This document shows, piece after piece, positions 16,235 to 24,224 of a DNA stretch of 64,000 bases. The stretch is from Pseudolabrys sp963742345. GTDB taxonomy: Bacteria > Pseudomonadota > Alphaproteobacteria > Rhizobiales > Xanthobacteraceae. Made by a program: the position numbers and the translations under genes. How positions within the stretch are numbered: position 1 is the stretch's first letter; each line of letters opens with the position of its first letter. The DNA lies in the NCBI GenBank assembly GCA_963742345.1, contig CAVULO010000010.1, positions 248,001-312,000 on the forward strand, read 5' to 3'. The notes under the pieces were generated by a model that worked only from the letters and a program-made list of their open reading frames with translations, had not been told where the DNA came from and did not search any database.

Positions 16235-16939
16235 TTACAACGTGATCTGTCCGACCACCGTGCGCGTTGCCGGTTCGACCAGCAAAACCTTACCCTTGGC
16301 CTTCAAATAATGAAGCCGCGTGACACCTTCGATATTGCGAACGCCCTCGGGCAGCGGATGCATGCCATTGAGCGCCTGGTTCGGTGACAATTCGCTTGCC
16401 GGTTTGAGAGCGTCGGCCCCGGCCACGGGCTGCGAGGTATCCGCCATCACCGCATCATAGATCTGTTTGCGCTGCTCGTCGGTGAGTGGCAATGGGAATG
16501 CCACGATCGGCACCCGATCAAGGATGTCGTTGCGCCTGGAAAATTTCGCAGGGAGGGTTTGACCGGTTGATCCAATCGGTCCTGATGGTGGTGGCTCGTT
16601 GGCCGCGCCGGCTGTGTTTGCGCCCTGTGTGCCCTGTGTACCTTGTTTCTCCGGCGCTCCGGTGCCCGTCGTTGCAGCCGGCGTATCACCGGTCGACGGC
16701 TCCTTCGATGCCGGAGTCAACAATGCTGCGCGCGCCTCCTCCGGCGTCGGGATAGTGCGGATATCACCGGATTGCGACGGCGCCTGCTGTTCAACGCCAG
16801 GATTGATCTGCCCGCCATTAGGCGTGAATCCCGGCGCAGTCCGCACAGTAGCGCTTTCCTCGGCGCCGACTGGACTGCATGGCAAAGAGAGTGCGGCGGC
16901 CAGCGTAGCCGCCAGCTTGAGGTGATGTAAATTTTTCAT
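16235..16939 (-). CDS. Exported DUF1236 domain protein
   Basis: The start at 16939 is supported by GGAGGCTCC before ATG and by a signal peptide (MKNLHHLKLAATLAAALSLP). Of the 234 residues, about 30-130 are a low-complexity Pro/Gly/Thr/Gln linker. The C-terminal half shows a DUF1236-like module: PLTDEQRKQIYDAVM, H-P-L-P-E-G-V, then RLHYLKAKGKVLLVEPATR. This family is frequent in Rhizobiales envelopes, with no known activity. A shorter DUF1236 gene lies 620 bases downstream on the same strand. Confidence 0.7.
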   Translation of the reverse strand: MKNLHHLKLAATLAAALSLPCSPVGAEESATVRTAPGFTPNGGQINPGVEQQAPSQSGDIRTIPTPEEARAALLTPASKEPSTGDTPAATTGTGAPEKQGTQGTQGANTAGAANEPPPSGPIGSTGQTLPAKFSRRNDILDRVPIVAFPLPLTDEQRKQIYDAVMADTSQPVAGADALKPASELSPNQALNGMHPLPEGVRNIEGVTRLHYLKAKGKVLLVEPATRTVVGQITL

Positions 16940-17137
16940 GGAGCCTCCATTGGCTGTCGGAACAACGGCCCAGAGGTGGAATCGGTTGCATAGCCCCTTA
17001 GGGGCAGCCAAAGAATCCGCCGAGTAACGTGGCAACCGAGCCGCCACCCGCCTCCGGCGAGATCTTTTCCACACAGATGCTCGAATACCGCACCCGCCCG
17101 TGCGGGCGGATAACGGTCAGACGCACTGGCGGGTCAG

Positions 17138-17407
17138 TCAGTTGGCGGCGGCGACTTTGGCCTTGGCGGCCTTGCGCGGCAGCGGATAATCGGCGCTTTC
17201 GTAAAGCTGCCGGATCCCATTGCCGTCGAAACGCTTCTCTTCCACTTCAAGATAGGCCCCTAACAGCAGCTCCGGGGGCAGTTCCTCGATGGCAAAACGA
17301 ATCGCTTCCGCAGCAGTCGGAAAGCGCTTGTAGCCGATCGGACGGCGCGATTTGCGGCTCCGGCTAGGAAATAGTTCAGACGGGGCACGGTAGTTGATCA
17401 TCGACAT
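17138..17407 (-). CDS. Conserved small hypothetical protein
   Basis: The product is 89 residues from ATG 17407, with GAGGAG at the right distance; a TTG two codons upstream is the other option. It opens MSMINYRAPSELFPSRS, then has RRPIGYKRFPTAAEAIRFA and ELPPELLLGAYLEV, and ends in a Lys/Ala-rich tail. I know closely similar proteins from Bradyrhizobium and Rhodopseudomonas, none with a function. Cytoplasmic by composition. Confidence 0.75.
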   Translation of the reverse strand: MSMINYRAPSELFPSRSRKSRRPIGYKRFPTAAEAIRFAIEELPPELLLGAYLEVEEKRFDGNGIRQLYESADYPLPRKAAKAKVAAAN

Positions 17408-17501
17408 AATCAAAGGCTCCTCAAGGAGTAATATGGCCCTTGCGACGCCGAAAATCCAGCACCCAACGACCGCACATATCAGCCCGGCCGCCTAAAGGTA
17501 A

Positions 17502-17537
17502 ACAAAAAGCGTGGCCCGGCGCATGTCGCGCCGGGCC
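17502..17537 (-). terminator. Rho-independent terminator of the short DUF1236 gene
   Basis: Ten-base arms at 17513-17522 and 17528-17537 enclose a 5-base loop. On the minus strand they are followed by CGCTTTTTG. The hairpin lies 23 bases after the DUF1236 stop and before the 89-residue gene. Confidence 0.75.
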
Positions 17538-17559
17538 CAATCTCAGCCGGTGGGACGTG

Positions 17560-17934
17560 TTAATCGGCCACTTCGGCGATGACTTCACTGGTTGCGGGAT
17601 CGATCAAAACAACGCGGCCATTTACCACCATGTATTTATACGACCGTATTGTCGGTACTTCGACTGCGACCTCTTGTGGGACCGAATAGAGCTGCACGCC
17701 TTCCGGTATGCGCGCGCCGACGCGGTATTCTACGGTCGGCTGTGGGCTCACGCGCTCCCGCACGATGGTGCGATAGATTGTACGTCGCTGTACCGGCGTG
17801 AGCTGTAGAGGCTCGGTCGTCACCACGGCCCGCGATTCCACCGGTTCACGGGTGATGACTGTAGTTTGCGCGCTCACCGTAGTCGCGCCGGCAAGCAGCG
17901 CGGCCACGATCGCGGCATGGCGAAAATGTGTCAT
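17560..17934 (-). CDS. Exported DUF1236 domain protein (short)
   Basis: The product is 124 residues from ATG 17934, which has GGAGGAGG upstream. A signal peptide ends at V-S-A-Q. The DUF1236 core is complete: LTPVQRRTIYRTIVRERV, G-A-R-I-P-E-G-V, S-V-P-Q-E-V, then YKYMVVNGRVVLIDPATSEV. It is probably periplasmic, with no known activity. A strong terminator follows. Confidence 0.82.
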   Translation of the reverse strand: MTHFRHAAIVAALLAGATTVSAQTTVITREPVESRAVVTTEPLQLTPVQRRTIYRTIVRERVSPQPTVEYRVGARIPEGVQLYSVPQEVAVEVPTIRSYKYMVVNGRVVLIDPATSEVIAEVAD

Positions 17935-18025
17935 GAGTTCCTCCTCCTGATTTCGTCCAGCACGGCAAACGCCGGGTCGCGCGGAGCGGTTCCTCTGCGG
18001 AAGGGACACCAATTCACGAATTCCA

Positions 18026-18214
18026 TCACTGTGTGTGTGGCGGTTCACTCATCAGTTTCATTTTTGCCCGCAGCGTATTCATGCGTTGCTCTGCCTCCGC
18101 TTTCGTCAAATCCGGGCGAAAGGCCTCGGGTTCATAAGCATCGAAGGCAAGCTTGCGAAGCAGCGTGGCCTGCTCGGCAGTCATCTGGGCTACGACGTTC
18201 GCTTTTTTGGGCAT
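18026..18214 (-). CDS. DUF3072 domain protein
   Basis: The 62-residue protein fits DUF3072 almost end to end: MTAEQATLLRKLAFDAYEPE, DLTKAEAEQRMNTLRAK and a terminal P-P-H-T. The family is small, soluble, helical and of unknown role. It ends about 90 bases upstream of the DUF1236 start on the same strand. Confidence 0.85.
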   Translation of the reverse strand: MPKKANVVAQMTAEQATLLRKLAFDAYEPEAFRPDLTKAEAEQRMNTLRAKMKLMSEPPHTQ

Positions 18215-18279
18215 GCCATCACAATCAGGCCGGCACGGATTGGTTCCCTACCGCATCGGCGCCCCCCGAGCGCTGACAA

Positions 18280-19497
18280 TCATGAGGGCCGCGGCAACAG
18301 CGCCGGCCGCAACACGAGTGTTATCGGCAGCGTTACGAGCACAACTGCGGCAACAACGACAAGCGCCGTCGGCACGCCGACGGCGTCGCCAAGCAGACCG
18401 TAGAGGGCGGGTGACACCGCGCCGGCGCCAATCGTCCCGGTATAAAAAATGCTGAAGGCGCGCTGGCGCCGTGCGGGCGCGACCAAGTCGGGCACCGATC
18501 CGTAGAGCACGGAAGAAGTACCGTTCAGCGCAACCCCCACCGCGGGGAGGAGCACCAACGCGGCTTCGAGCGGCAGCGGCAACAGCGCCATGATGCCGAG
18601 CGCGGTCACCGTCTCGGTCAACCACACGGTTGCCACCGCGCCGATGCGTGCGCCGATGAAGGCACACACCAGTTTGCCGGCCGCCCCGCCAGCAAAAACC
18701 AGCGTAAGCGCCAGGCCGACGGTTTGCAGGCTCGCGCCTTTGGCGGTGACAACAAAAGGCAGGAACGTGAGGAAGGCCATCCGCGTGGCGCTATCGATAA
18801 CACCAACCGACAACAACAGCGGAAATGCGTATCCATGCACAGCACGTTCCGGCGATGTGGCACTGTCGCTCTTGCGTAGAGCAGCCGGCTCATCCCGAAA
18901 GCGCGGCATTGTCAGGAAGATTGCCAGCGCCGCGACCGACCCGAGACCACCGAGCAGCATCACTGCGTGCCGCCAGGGCAGCACAATGAAAAGCAGCGCG
19001 GCCGCTGCCGGCAGCGTCATTTTTCCGATATCGCCGGCGAAATTATAAGTACCGAGCGCTTTCAGCGATCGCGTCCCCGCGAAAGCGTGGGCAATAAGCG
19101 ACGATGCCAGCGGATGTTGCGTGCTGGCACCGAGACCACCGACGAACAGGGCCGCGACGAGAAACATTACGCCATTGCTGAAGCCTGCCAAAAAATAACC
19201 GAAGCCGGCGAGCGCGGTGCCGAGCGCGAGCACCGTCGCGGCACCGAACCGTTCGGCCAGAAGGCCTGCCGGAATTTGGAAACCGGCGAGCGTGCCGGAA
19301 AACACCGTTTTCATCAGGCCAAGCGCCGCAAAGCCGAGGCCGAATTCGCCCTGCCAGATCGGCAGCATGATGTAGACGAGATCGGTATACCCGTCGTGCA
19401 AAGCGTGCGCGCCGCAAGCCACGCCAAGCGTACGCCGCTCCGCATCCTTGCGTTGCGACGCCGTCATTTCGCTCGCGTGATCGGCCTGGACGGTCAT
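18280..19497 (-). CDS. MFS transporter, fosmidomycin-resistance-like
   Basis: This is a 405-residue, twelve-helix inner-membrane carrier. The start HALHDGYTDLVYIMLPIWQ, Q-I-P-A-G-L-L-A-E-R-F-G in the first cytoplasmic loop, and GGLGASTQHPLASSLI match the Fsr-like branch of the major facilitator superfamily. It probably exports a small toxic compound; the substrate is not shown. No regulator is adjacent. Confidence 0.85.
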   Translation of the reverse strand: MTVQADHASEMTASQRKDAERRTLGVACGAHALHDGYTDLVYIMLPIWQGEFGLGFAALGLMKTVFSGTLAGFQIPAGLLAERFGAATVLALGTALAGFGYFLAGFSNGVMFLVAALFVGGLGASTQHPLASSLIAHAFAGTRSLKALGTYNFAGDIGKMTLPAAAALLFIVLPWRHAVMLLGGLGSVAALAIFLTMPRFRDEPAALRKSDSATSPERAVHGYAFPLLLSVGVIDSATRMAFLTFLPFVVTAKGASLQTVGLALTLVFAGGAAGKLVCAFIGARIGAVATVWLTETVTALGIMALLPLPLEAALVLLPAVGVALNGTSSVLYGSVPDLVAPARRQRAFSIFYTGTIGAGAVSPALYGLLGDAVGVPTALVVVAAVVLVTLPITLVLRPALLPRPS

Positions 19498-19552
19498 GCC
19501 GCTGATCCGTATCGTCCCTCATACCGATCCGTCAACCTGCCGAACACGACGA

Positions 19553-20122
19553 TCAATACTTGCTCAGAATCGCCAGGTACGCGGGTTCTGCGGCTTTGAG
19601 CGCCGCTCTAGAGTTGGCCGACAGCGTGATCGTAACCACGAACTGGTTGCCGTCCTTGTCGCCATCCGTCGTGACGGCTTGCAGTTCGTAACCTTGCTCC
19701 TTGAGGCTGTGCGCCTCGAACGCGTGACGCACGAAGGGCGGCTTTTCTCCGCGGCCGAGGTCGTCGAGCTTGCTGATCCTGGCGTCTTTGGCGCGGCTCT
19801 TCCAATCTTTGATGCTGTCGGGCAGGAAATCAGCGACGGGCCGTTTGTCGCGGTTATAGCGCACGAGAGCATAGATCTTGGCTGGCGCTTTTTCGAAATC
19901 GATGCCCTTGGGCAACAGCATCTGAACGTTGAAGTAATCGCTCGCTTCCTTGTCCTCGACCCACCCGTCCGGAATAGTGATCGAAGCGCGGAATGACGCG
20001 CACAACTTTCCGTCGCATTGCCGCATGAATTTTTCGATCTCGGCTTTGGCCGGCGCGGCGGCCATCAGACCCGCCAGGAACAATGCGGCGGCGACGCACC
20101 CGGCGACGGCGAGCGGCGGCAT
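19553..20122 (-). CDS. Exported hypothetical protein
   Basis: AGGAGGTTTT precedes the ATG. The signal peptide ends at A-K-A, leaving a mature protein of about 160 residues that begins EIEKFMRQCDGKLCASF with two cysteines. It continues with a beta-rich part containing DGWVEDKEASDYFNVQMLLP and TLSANSRAALKAAEPAYLAI. It looks like a periplasmic single-domain protein. No family is recognised. Confidence 0.68.
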   Translation of the reverse strand: MPPLAVAGCVAAALFLAGLMAAAPAKAEIEKFMRQCDGKLCASFRASITIPDGWVEDKEASDYFNVQMLLPKGIDFEKAPAKIYALVRYNRDKRPVADFLPDSIKDWKSRAKDARISKLDDLGRGEKPPFVRHAFEAHSLKEQGYELQAVTTDGDKDGNQFVVTITLSANSRAALKAAEPAYLAILSKY

Positions 20123-20185
20123 AAAACCTCCTGCGCTGGATTCTCGATGGATTGTCGCGCTGTATGACTGATCGGTTCAAGCCAC

Positions 20186-21292
20186 TCAGGTCGCAAACCT
20201 GAAATGCATTACGTCGCCGTCGGCCACCACATAGTCTTTGCCTTCCAGCCGCATCTTCCCGGCCTCGCGTGCGCCTGCCTCACCGCCGCACGCGATAAAG
20301 TCGTCATAGGCGATGGTCTCGGACCGGATGAAACCGCGCTCGAAGTCGGTATGGATCACGCCTGCCGCCTGTGGCGCTTTGGTGCCCTGCGTGATGGTCC
20401 AGGCCCGCGCCTCCTTTGGGCCGACCGTGAAATAGGTCACCAGGTGCAACAGTGCATAACCGGCGCGCACCAGCCTATCGAGACCGGTTTCCTTGAGCCC
20501 GACCGCTTCGAGATAGTCCGCGCGTTCCTCTGGCGGCAGCGTCGCGATCTCCGATTCGATCTTGGCGGAGATCACGACCGCGACCGCGCCCTCGGTCTTG
20601 GCCCGCTCTTCAACCTTGACGGAGAAACCATTGCCGGTCGCAGCAGACGCCTCTTCAACATTGCAGGCATAGAGCACGGGTGCGGACGTGAGCAGGCCGA
20701 GCGAGTGGAACAGCTTTTCTTCCTCGGGCTTGCGCTCAACCATGCGCGCGGGCTTGCCCTCGCGCAGCAGGATGAGCGAGCGCTTTACCAGATCGAGTGT
20801 TTCTTTGGCTTGCTTGGCGTCTTCGCCAATGCCCTTGGCTTTTTTTTCCAGGTTATCGACGCGCTTTTCCAAACTGTCGAGATCAGCCAGCATCAGCTCG
20901 GTCTCGATAGTCTCGATGTCGGCGATGGGGTCGATCTTGCCTTCCACGTGGGTGACGTCGCTATCCTTGAAGCACCGGACAACGTGGACGATGGCGTCTA
21001 CCTCGCGGATGGTGGCGAGGAATTGGTTGCCAAGCCCCTCGCCCTTGGACGCGCCGCGCACCAAGCCGGCGATATCGACGAAGGTGATGCGGGTCGGAAC
21101 GATTTGTTCGGACTTCCCGAGGACTGCCAGCTTGTCGAGACGTACATCCGGGACTGCGATCTCACCGACATTGGGCTCAATCGTGCAGAAAGGGTAGTTG
21201 GCCGCCTGCGCTGCCGCGGTTTGTGTGAGCGCATTGAAGAGCGTCGACTTGCCGACATTCGGCAGGCCGACGATACCGCATCTGAATCCCAT
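20186..21292 (-). CDS. ychF: Redox-regulated ATPase YchF
   Basis: The 368-residue product is a universal Obg-type P-loop protein that prefers ATP and contacts the ribosome. Visible motifs are G1 GLPNVGKST, DIAGLVRGASKGEGLGNQFL in the G3 region, a non-standard G4 N-V-E-E in place of NKxD, and the C-terminal TGS-like domain with FTVGPKEARAWTI and H-T-D-F-E-R-G-F-I-R-S-E. Length is standard. It is last in the order rplY, pth, ychF, 30 bases after pth. Confidence 0.96.
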   Translation of the reverse strand: MGFRCGIVGLPNVGKSTLFNALTQTAAAQAANYPFCTIEPNVGEIAVPDVRLDKLAVLGKSEQIVPTRITFVDIAGLVRGASKGEGLGNQFLATIREVDAIVHVVRCFKDSDVTHVEGKIDPIADIETIETELMLADLDSLEKRVDNLEKKAKGIGEDAKQAKETLDLVKRSLILLREGKPARMVERKPEEEKLFHSLGLLTSAPVLYACNVEEASAATGNGFSVKVEERAKTEGAVAVVISAKIESEIATLPPEERADYLEAVGLKETGLDRLVRAGYALLHLVTYFTVGPKEARAWTITQGTKAPQAAGVIHTDFERGFIRSETIAYDDFIACGGEAGAREAGKMRLEGKDYVVADGDVMHFRFAT

Positions 21293-21322
21293 GGAGTTGT
21301 CCGCGTCCCGATTTTGATTTCA

Positions 21323-21934
21323 CTACTGTGCCGGGTCGGATGGCTCGTCAGCTTGGCCAAAACCCTTGGCGCTTATTGCAAGGTGCACCCTGTTAAGGAA
21401 GGTCGAATCTTTGCCTTCAATCAGCAACCCGACATTGTCGGCAACAATCTCGCAGAGTGCTTCGACCCAAGGCCACTCGTCTTTGGCAAAATCCTGTAAT
21501 ACGTAACGTTCCATCAGGTCCTTGTCGCCCGGGTGGCCGATCCCAAAGCGTACGCGACGGTAGTCGTTGCCGATGTGCTCGGAGATCGAGCGCAGGCCGT
21601 TGTGACCGGCATTGCCGCCGCCAAGCTTCAGCCGCACTTTGGCCGGCGGCAGTTCAACCTCGTCGTGGAACACCACGACGTGGCCAGGTTCGAGTTTGTA
21701 GAAGTTCATAGCCTCTGCCACTGCTCGCCCTGACTCGTTCATATAGGTGCCAGGCAAAAGCAGTAACACGCGTTCTTCGGCGATATTGCCTTCCACCGCA
21801 ACGCCCTGAAAACGCCTGCGCCACGGCGAAAGCTCATGGCGGCGCGCGATCGCTTGCACCGCCATGAAACCAATATTGTGGCGGTTGCCGGCGTGCATGG
21901 AGCCGGGATTGCCGAGGCCGACGAAAAGCAGCAT
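21323..21934 (-). CDS. pth: Peptidyl-tRNA hydrolase
   Basis: Pth frees tRNA from stalled peptidyl-tRNA. The 203-residue product has GLGNPGSMHAGNRHNIGF with the catalytic histidine, GTYMNESGRAV, FHDEVELPPAKVRLKLGGG with the catalytic aspartate, and GHNGLRSI. Length and motif order are normal. The gene sits between rplY and ychF on the minus strand, as in most Rhizobiales. A short palindromic element separates it from rplY. Confidence 0.97.
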   Translation of the reverse strand: MLLFVGLGNPGSMHAGNRHNIGFMAVQAIARRHELSPWRRRFQGVAVEGNIAEERVLLLLPGTYMNESGRAVAEAMNFYKLEPGHVVVFHDEVELPPAKVRLKLGGGNAGHNGLRSISEHIGNDYRRVRFGIGHPGDKDLMERYVLQDFAKDEWPWVEALCEIVADNVGLLIEGKDSTFLNRVHLAISAKGFGQADEPSDPAQ

Positions 21935-21960
21935 GGCGTCAACGGCGCTGGTTTAGAGTT

Positions 21961-22008
21961 TGCGCATGATTTCCGAAAACCGTTACGCACTTTTCGGAAT
22001 CACGCGCG
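21961..22008. repeat. Interspersed palindromic element, copy A
   Basis: The arms TTCCGAAAA (21971-21979) and TTTTCGGAA (21991-21999) flank an 11-base centre of the AACCGGTTCCCAC type, between rplY and pth. Related copies lie at about 28050, 40620 and 51265. Confidence 0.6.
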
Positions 22009-22051
22009 TTGCCGATTACGCAAACGCTGACGTTGAGGCTTGAGCGAGTCC

Positions 22052-22816
22052 TCACTTCTTCTCGGGCTTCGCCGGCGCCGCGGCGGCTGCCGGCGCAGCG
22101 CCTGCCGCGGGAGCGGCGCCGGGCGCAGCTCCTGGAGCCGCACCGGGGGCGGCCCCTTCTGCACCGGGCACGGCGCCAGCCGCAGCAGCGGCGGCCGCAG
22201 CAGCGGCAGCAGCGGCAGCAGCTTCGGCGGCGGCCTTCATTTCTTCCGCATAGCCGGACGGCGGCACGACAGTGACCAGGGTCATATCGGGGCGGCCAAT
22301 CACGCGAATGTTCGGCGGCAATTGCACATCGGTGAGATGCTTCGAGTGATTGATGTCGAGGCTCGAAATATCGACGTCGATCGATTCCGGAATAGCGTCA
22401 GCCGGGCACACCACTTCGACCGTATGGGTGACGATGTTGACCGCACCGCCGCGTTTCACACCAGGCGCCTGGTCGGCGTTGAGCACGTGCACAGCAATGT
22501 GGACGCGAATGGTGGCGCCTTCCGACACGCGAAGGAAGTCGACATGCATCGGCAGATCTTTGATCGCGTCGAGCTGGAAGTCGCGCGGGATCACGCGATG
22601 CTTGGTGCCGTCCACATCGAGATTGTAGAGCGTGGTAAGGAAGCGCCCGGCATAAATGCGATGGCGCAATTCGTCATGGTCGAGCAGGACCATCAGCGGG
22701 GGCTTGTTCTCTCCGTAGATCACGCCCGGCACGCGGCCGGAGCGACGCGCAGCCCGGGCGGCCCCCTTGCCGCCTTTCGGACGCGCCGTCGCCTTCAATT
22801 CCAGGACGGTCGCCAT
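22052..22816 (-). CDS. rplY: 50S ribosomal protein L25 / general stress protein Ctc
   Basis: L25 binds 5S rRNA. The start at 22816 gives MATVLELKATARPKGGKGAA, the usual opening, followed by RRSGRVPGVIYGENKP and the 5S-binding domain, then the TL5/CTC beta domain (VDVDISSLDINHSKHL). The C-terminus from about residue 190 is low-complexity Ala/Pro/Gly with a Lys end, longer than in many relatives. A terminator-like hairpin lies in the leader just upstream, suggesting attenuation. First gene of rplY-pth-ychF. Confidence 0.96.
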   Translation of the reverse strand: MATVLELKATARPKGGKGAARAARRSGRVPGVIYGENKPPLMVLLDHDELRHRIYAGRFLTTLYNLDVDGTKHRVIPRDFQLDAIKDLPMHVDFLRVSEGATIRVHIAVHVLNADQAPGVKRGGAVNIVTHTVEVVCPADAIPESIDVDISSLDINHSKHLTDVQLPPNIRVIGRPDMTLVTVVPPSGYAEEMKAAAEAAAAAAAAAAAAAAAGAVPGAEGAAPGAAPGAAPGAAPAAGAAPAAAAAPAKPEKK

Positions 22817-22842
22817 CTTGAATCCCTCATCTAAACCAATGG

Positions 22843-22866
22843 AAAAGGCGGCTTTTTCCGCCGCCT
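22843..22866 (-). promoter_or_regulatory. Terminator-like hairpin in the rplY leader
   Basis: On the minus strand, AGGCGGC and GCCGCCT pair across a 7-base loop and are followed by TTTTCC, ending about 26 bases before the rplY start. It could be an attenuator through which L25 or stress controls read-through, or simply the end of an upstream transcript. Confidence 0.4.
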
Positions 22867-22962
22867 GTGAACGCGGCAAGCCTCCAGGGGTGCCGGGGGC
22901 CGCGAACGGGGCGGGTTATAGCGGCGGCGGCCGCAAAGGGCAAGAATTCTCCAATGGCGCCG

Positions 22963-23283
22963 TTAGCCGGCCGTATCGTTAGCCGGTCCGGCGCTTTTCC
23001 TGCCGGGCTTGTCCGCCTTGTCGGCCCTGTCGGCCTTGCCGGCCTTGGCCTCCAGCGCGGCTATTCGCGTTTTCAGAGCCTCATTCTCCTCGCGCGCCAG
23101 CCGCGCCATTTCCTTGACCGCCTCGAATTCCTCTCGCTGCACGACGTCGAGATCGCGCAGGATACGCTCAGCCTGGCTGCGAAACAGAGTATCGAATTCA
23201 CGCCGCACCCCTTGCGCCACGCCGGCGGCGTCGTTCATCAGACGTGCCATCTCATCAAAAAAACGGTTGCTGGTCTGGGTCAT
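22963..23283 (-). CDS. ubiK: Ubiquinone biosynthesis accessory factor UbiK (BMFP / DUF526)
   Basis: The 106-residue protein opens MTQTSNRFFDEMARLMNDAA, then has an amphipathic segment and a coiled coil from about residues 45 to 78 (REEFEAVKEMARLAREENEA), ending in a charged Lys/Asp/Ala tail. This is the BMFP layout of UbiK, which assists the late soluble steps of ubiquinone synthesis at the membrane. ubiA occurs elsewhere in the window. It is divergent from lgt. Confidence 0.88.
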   Translation of the reverse strand: MTQTSNRFFDEMARLMNDAAGVAQGVRREFDTLFRSQAERILRDLDVVQREEFEAVKEMARLAREENEALKTRIAALEAKAGKADRADKADKPGRKSAGPANDTAG

Positions 23284-23399
23284 GTCTCGCCTCCGCGCCA
23301 GGTTGCTACCACAATGGCGATCCGGTCATCCCGCCGCAAGACCCGGCATGCTACCACTCGCAAGCGGGAGCAACGCGCTCCGTCGATTCGGATATCGCA

Positions 23400-24224
23400 A
23401 TGCCTTTGCTCGTTATTTCCTACCCAACCGTTGATCCGGTGCTGGTGCATCTCGGCCCGCTCGCCATCCGCTGGTACGCGCTGGCGTATATTTTCGGCAT
23501 CCTGATCGGTTGGGCCTACGCCCGGCTGCTCATACGTTCTGGAAAATTGTGGGGCGGCAAGGCGCCGATGACCGTGATCGACTTCGACGATTTCGTGCTG
23601 TGGGTGACACTTGGTATCATCCTGGGCGGCCGCATCGGCTACGTGCTGTTTTACAATCTGCCGCACTTCGCCGCTCACCCGATGGAGATCCTCCAATTGT
23701 GGAATGGCGGCATGTCATTCCATGGTGGGTTCACCGGCTGTGTCGTTGCAGTGCTGCTGTTCGGTTACAAACGCGGCATTCCGGTCCTCTCGCTCGGTGA
23801 TATCACCTGTGCAGTCGGACCGATTGGACTGTTCCTCGGCCGCATAGCCAACTTCATCAACGGTGAACTATGGGGACGTCCTGCCGACGTGCCCTGGGCC
23901 ATGATATTTCCGAGCGGCGGGCCGGAGCCGCGCCATCCCAGTCAGCTCTACGAGGCGACGTTAGAAGGCCTGGTGTTGCTCGCGATCCTGGCACTGCTGA
24001 TGCGCGCGGGCGCGCTGAAACGACCCGGCCTGATTATCGGCTGCTTCGCCGTTGGCTACGCAGTCGCGCGCACATTTTGTGAGCTCTTCCGCGAACCTGA
24101 TGCGCAGCTCGGCTTTCTATGGGGCGGCGCTACCATGGGACAATTGCTGTCGGTGCCGCTGTTCCTCGCCGGCGTTTGTTTCATTGTCTATGCGCTTAAG
24201 CAGCCGCCGCTTCGGAGAGGCTAG
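23400..24224 (+). CDS. lgt: Prolipoprotein diacylglyceryl transferase
   Basis: Lgt transfers diacylglycerol from phosphatidylglycerol to the lipobox cysteine, the first step of lipoprotein maturation. The 274-residue, seven-helix protein has the NGGMSFHGGFTG motif and the signature GRIANFINGELWGRP. ATG 23400 starts MPLLVISYPTVDPVLVHLGP, as in relatives; the frame is open further upstream without support. Its stop overlaps the GTG of the next gene by one base (TAGTG), so the two are translationally coupled. Substrate lipoproteins in the window include the gene at 13070. Confidence 0.96.
   Translation: MPLLVISYPTVDPVLVHLGPLAIRWYALAYIFGILIGWAYARLLIRSGKLWGGKAPMTVIDFDDFVLWVTLGIILGGRIGYVLFYNLPHFAAHPMEILQLWNGGMSFHGGFTGCVVAVLLFGYKRGIPVLSLGDITCAVGPIGLFLGRIANFINGELWGRPADVPWAMIFPSGGPEPRHPSQLYEATLEGLVLLAILALLMRAGALKRPGLIIGCFAVGYAVARTFCELFREPDAQLGFLWGGATMGQLLSVPLFLAGVCFIVYALKQPPLRRG

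Noticed and set aside
20204..21499. 431-codon open frame on the plus strand
   Set aside because: It is antisense to ychF and part of pth, which are certain. No ribosome site or domain is seen.
22055..22245. GC-rich repeated region considered as an array
   Set aside because: It is the Ala/Pro/Gly-coding tail of rplY, with no spacer structure.
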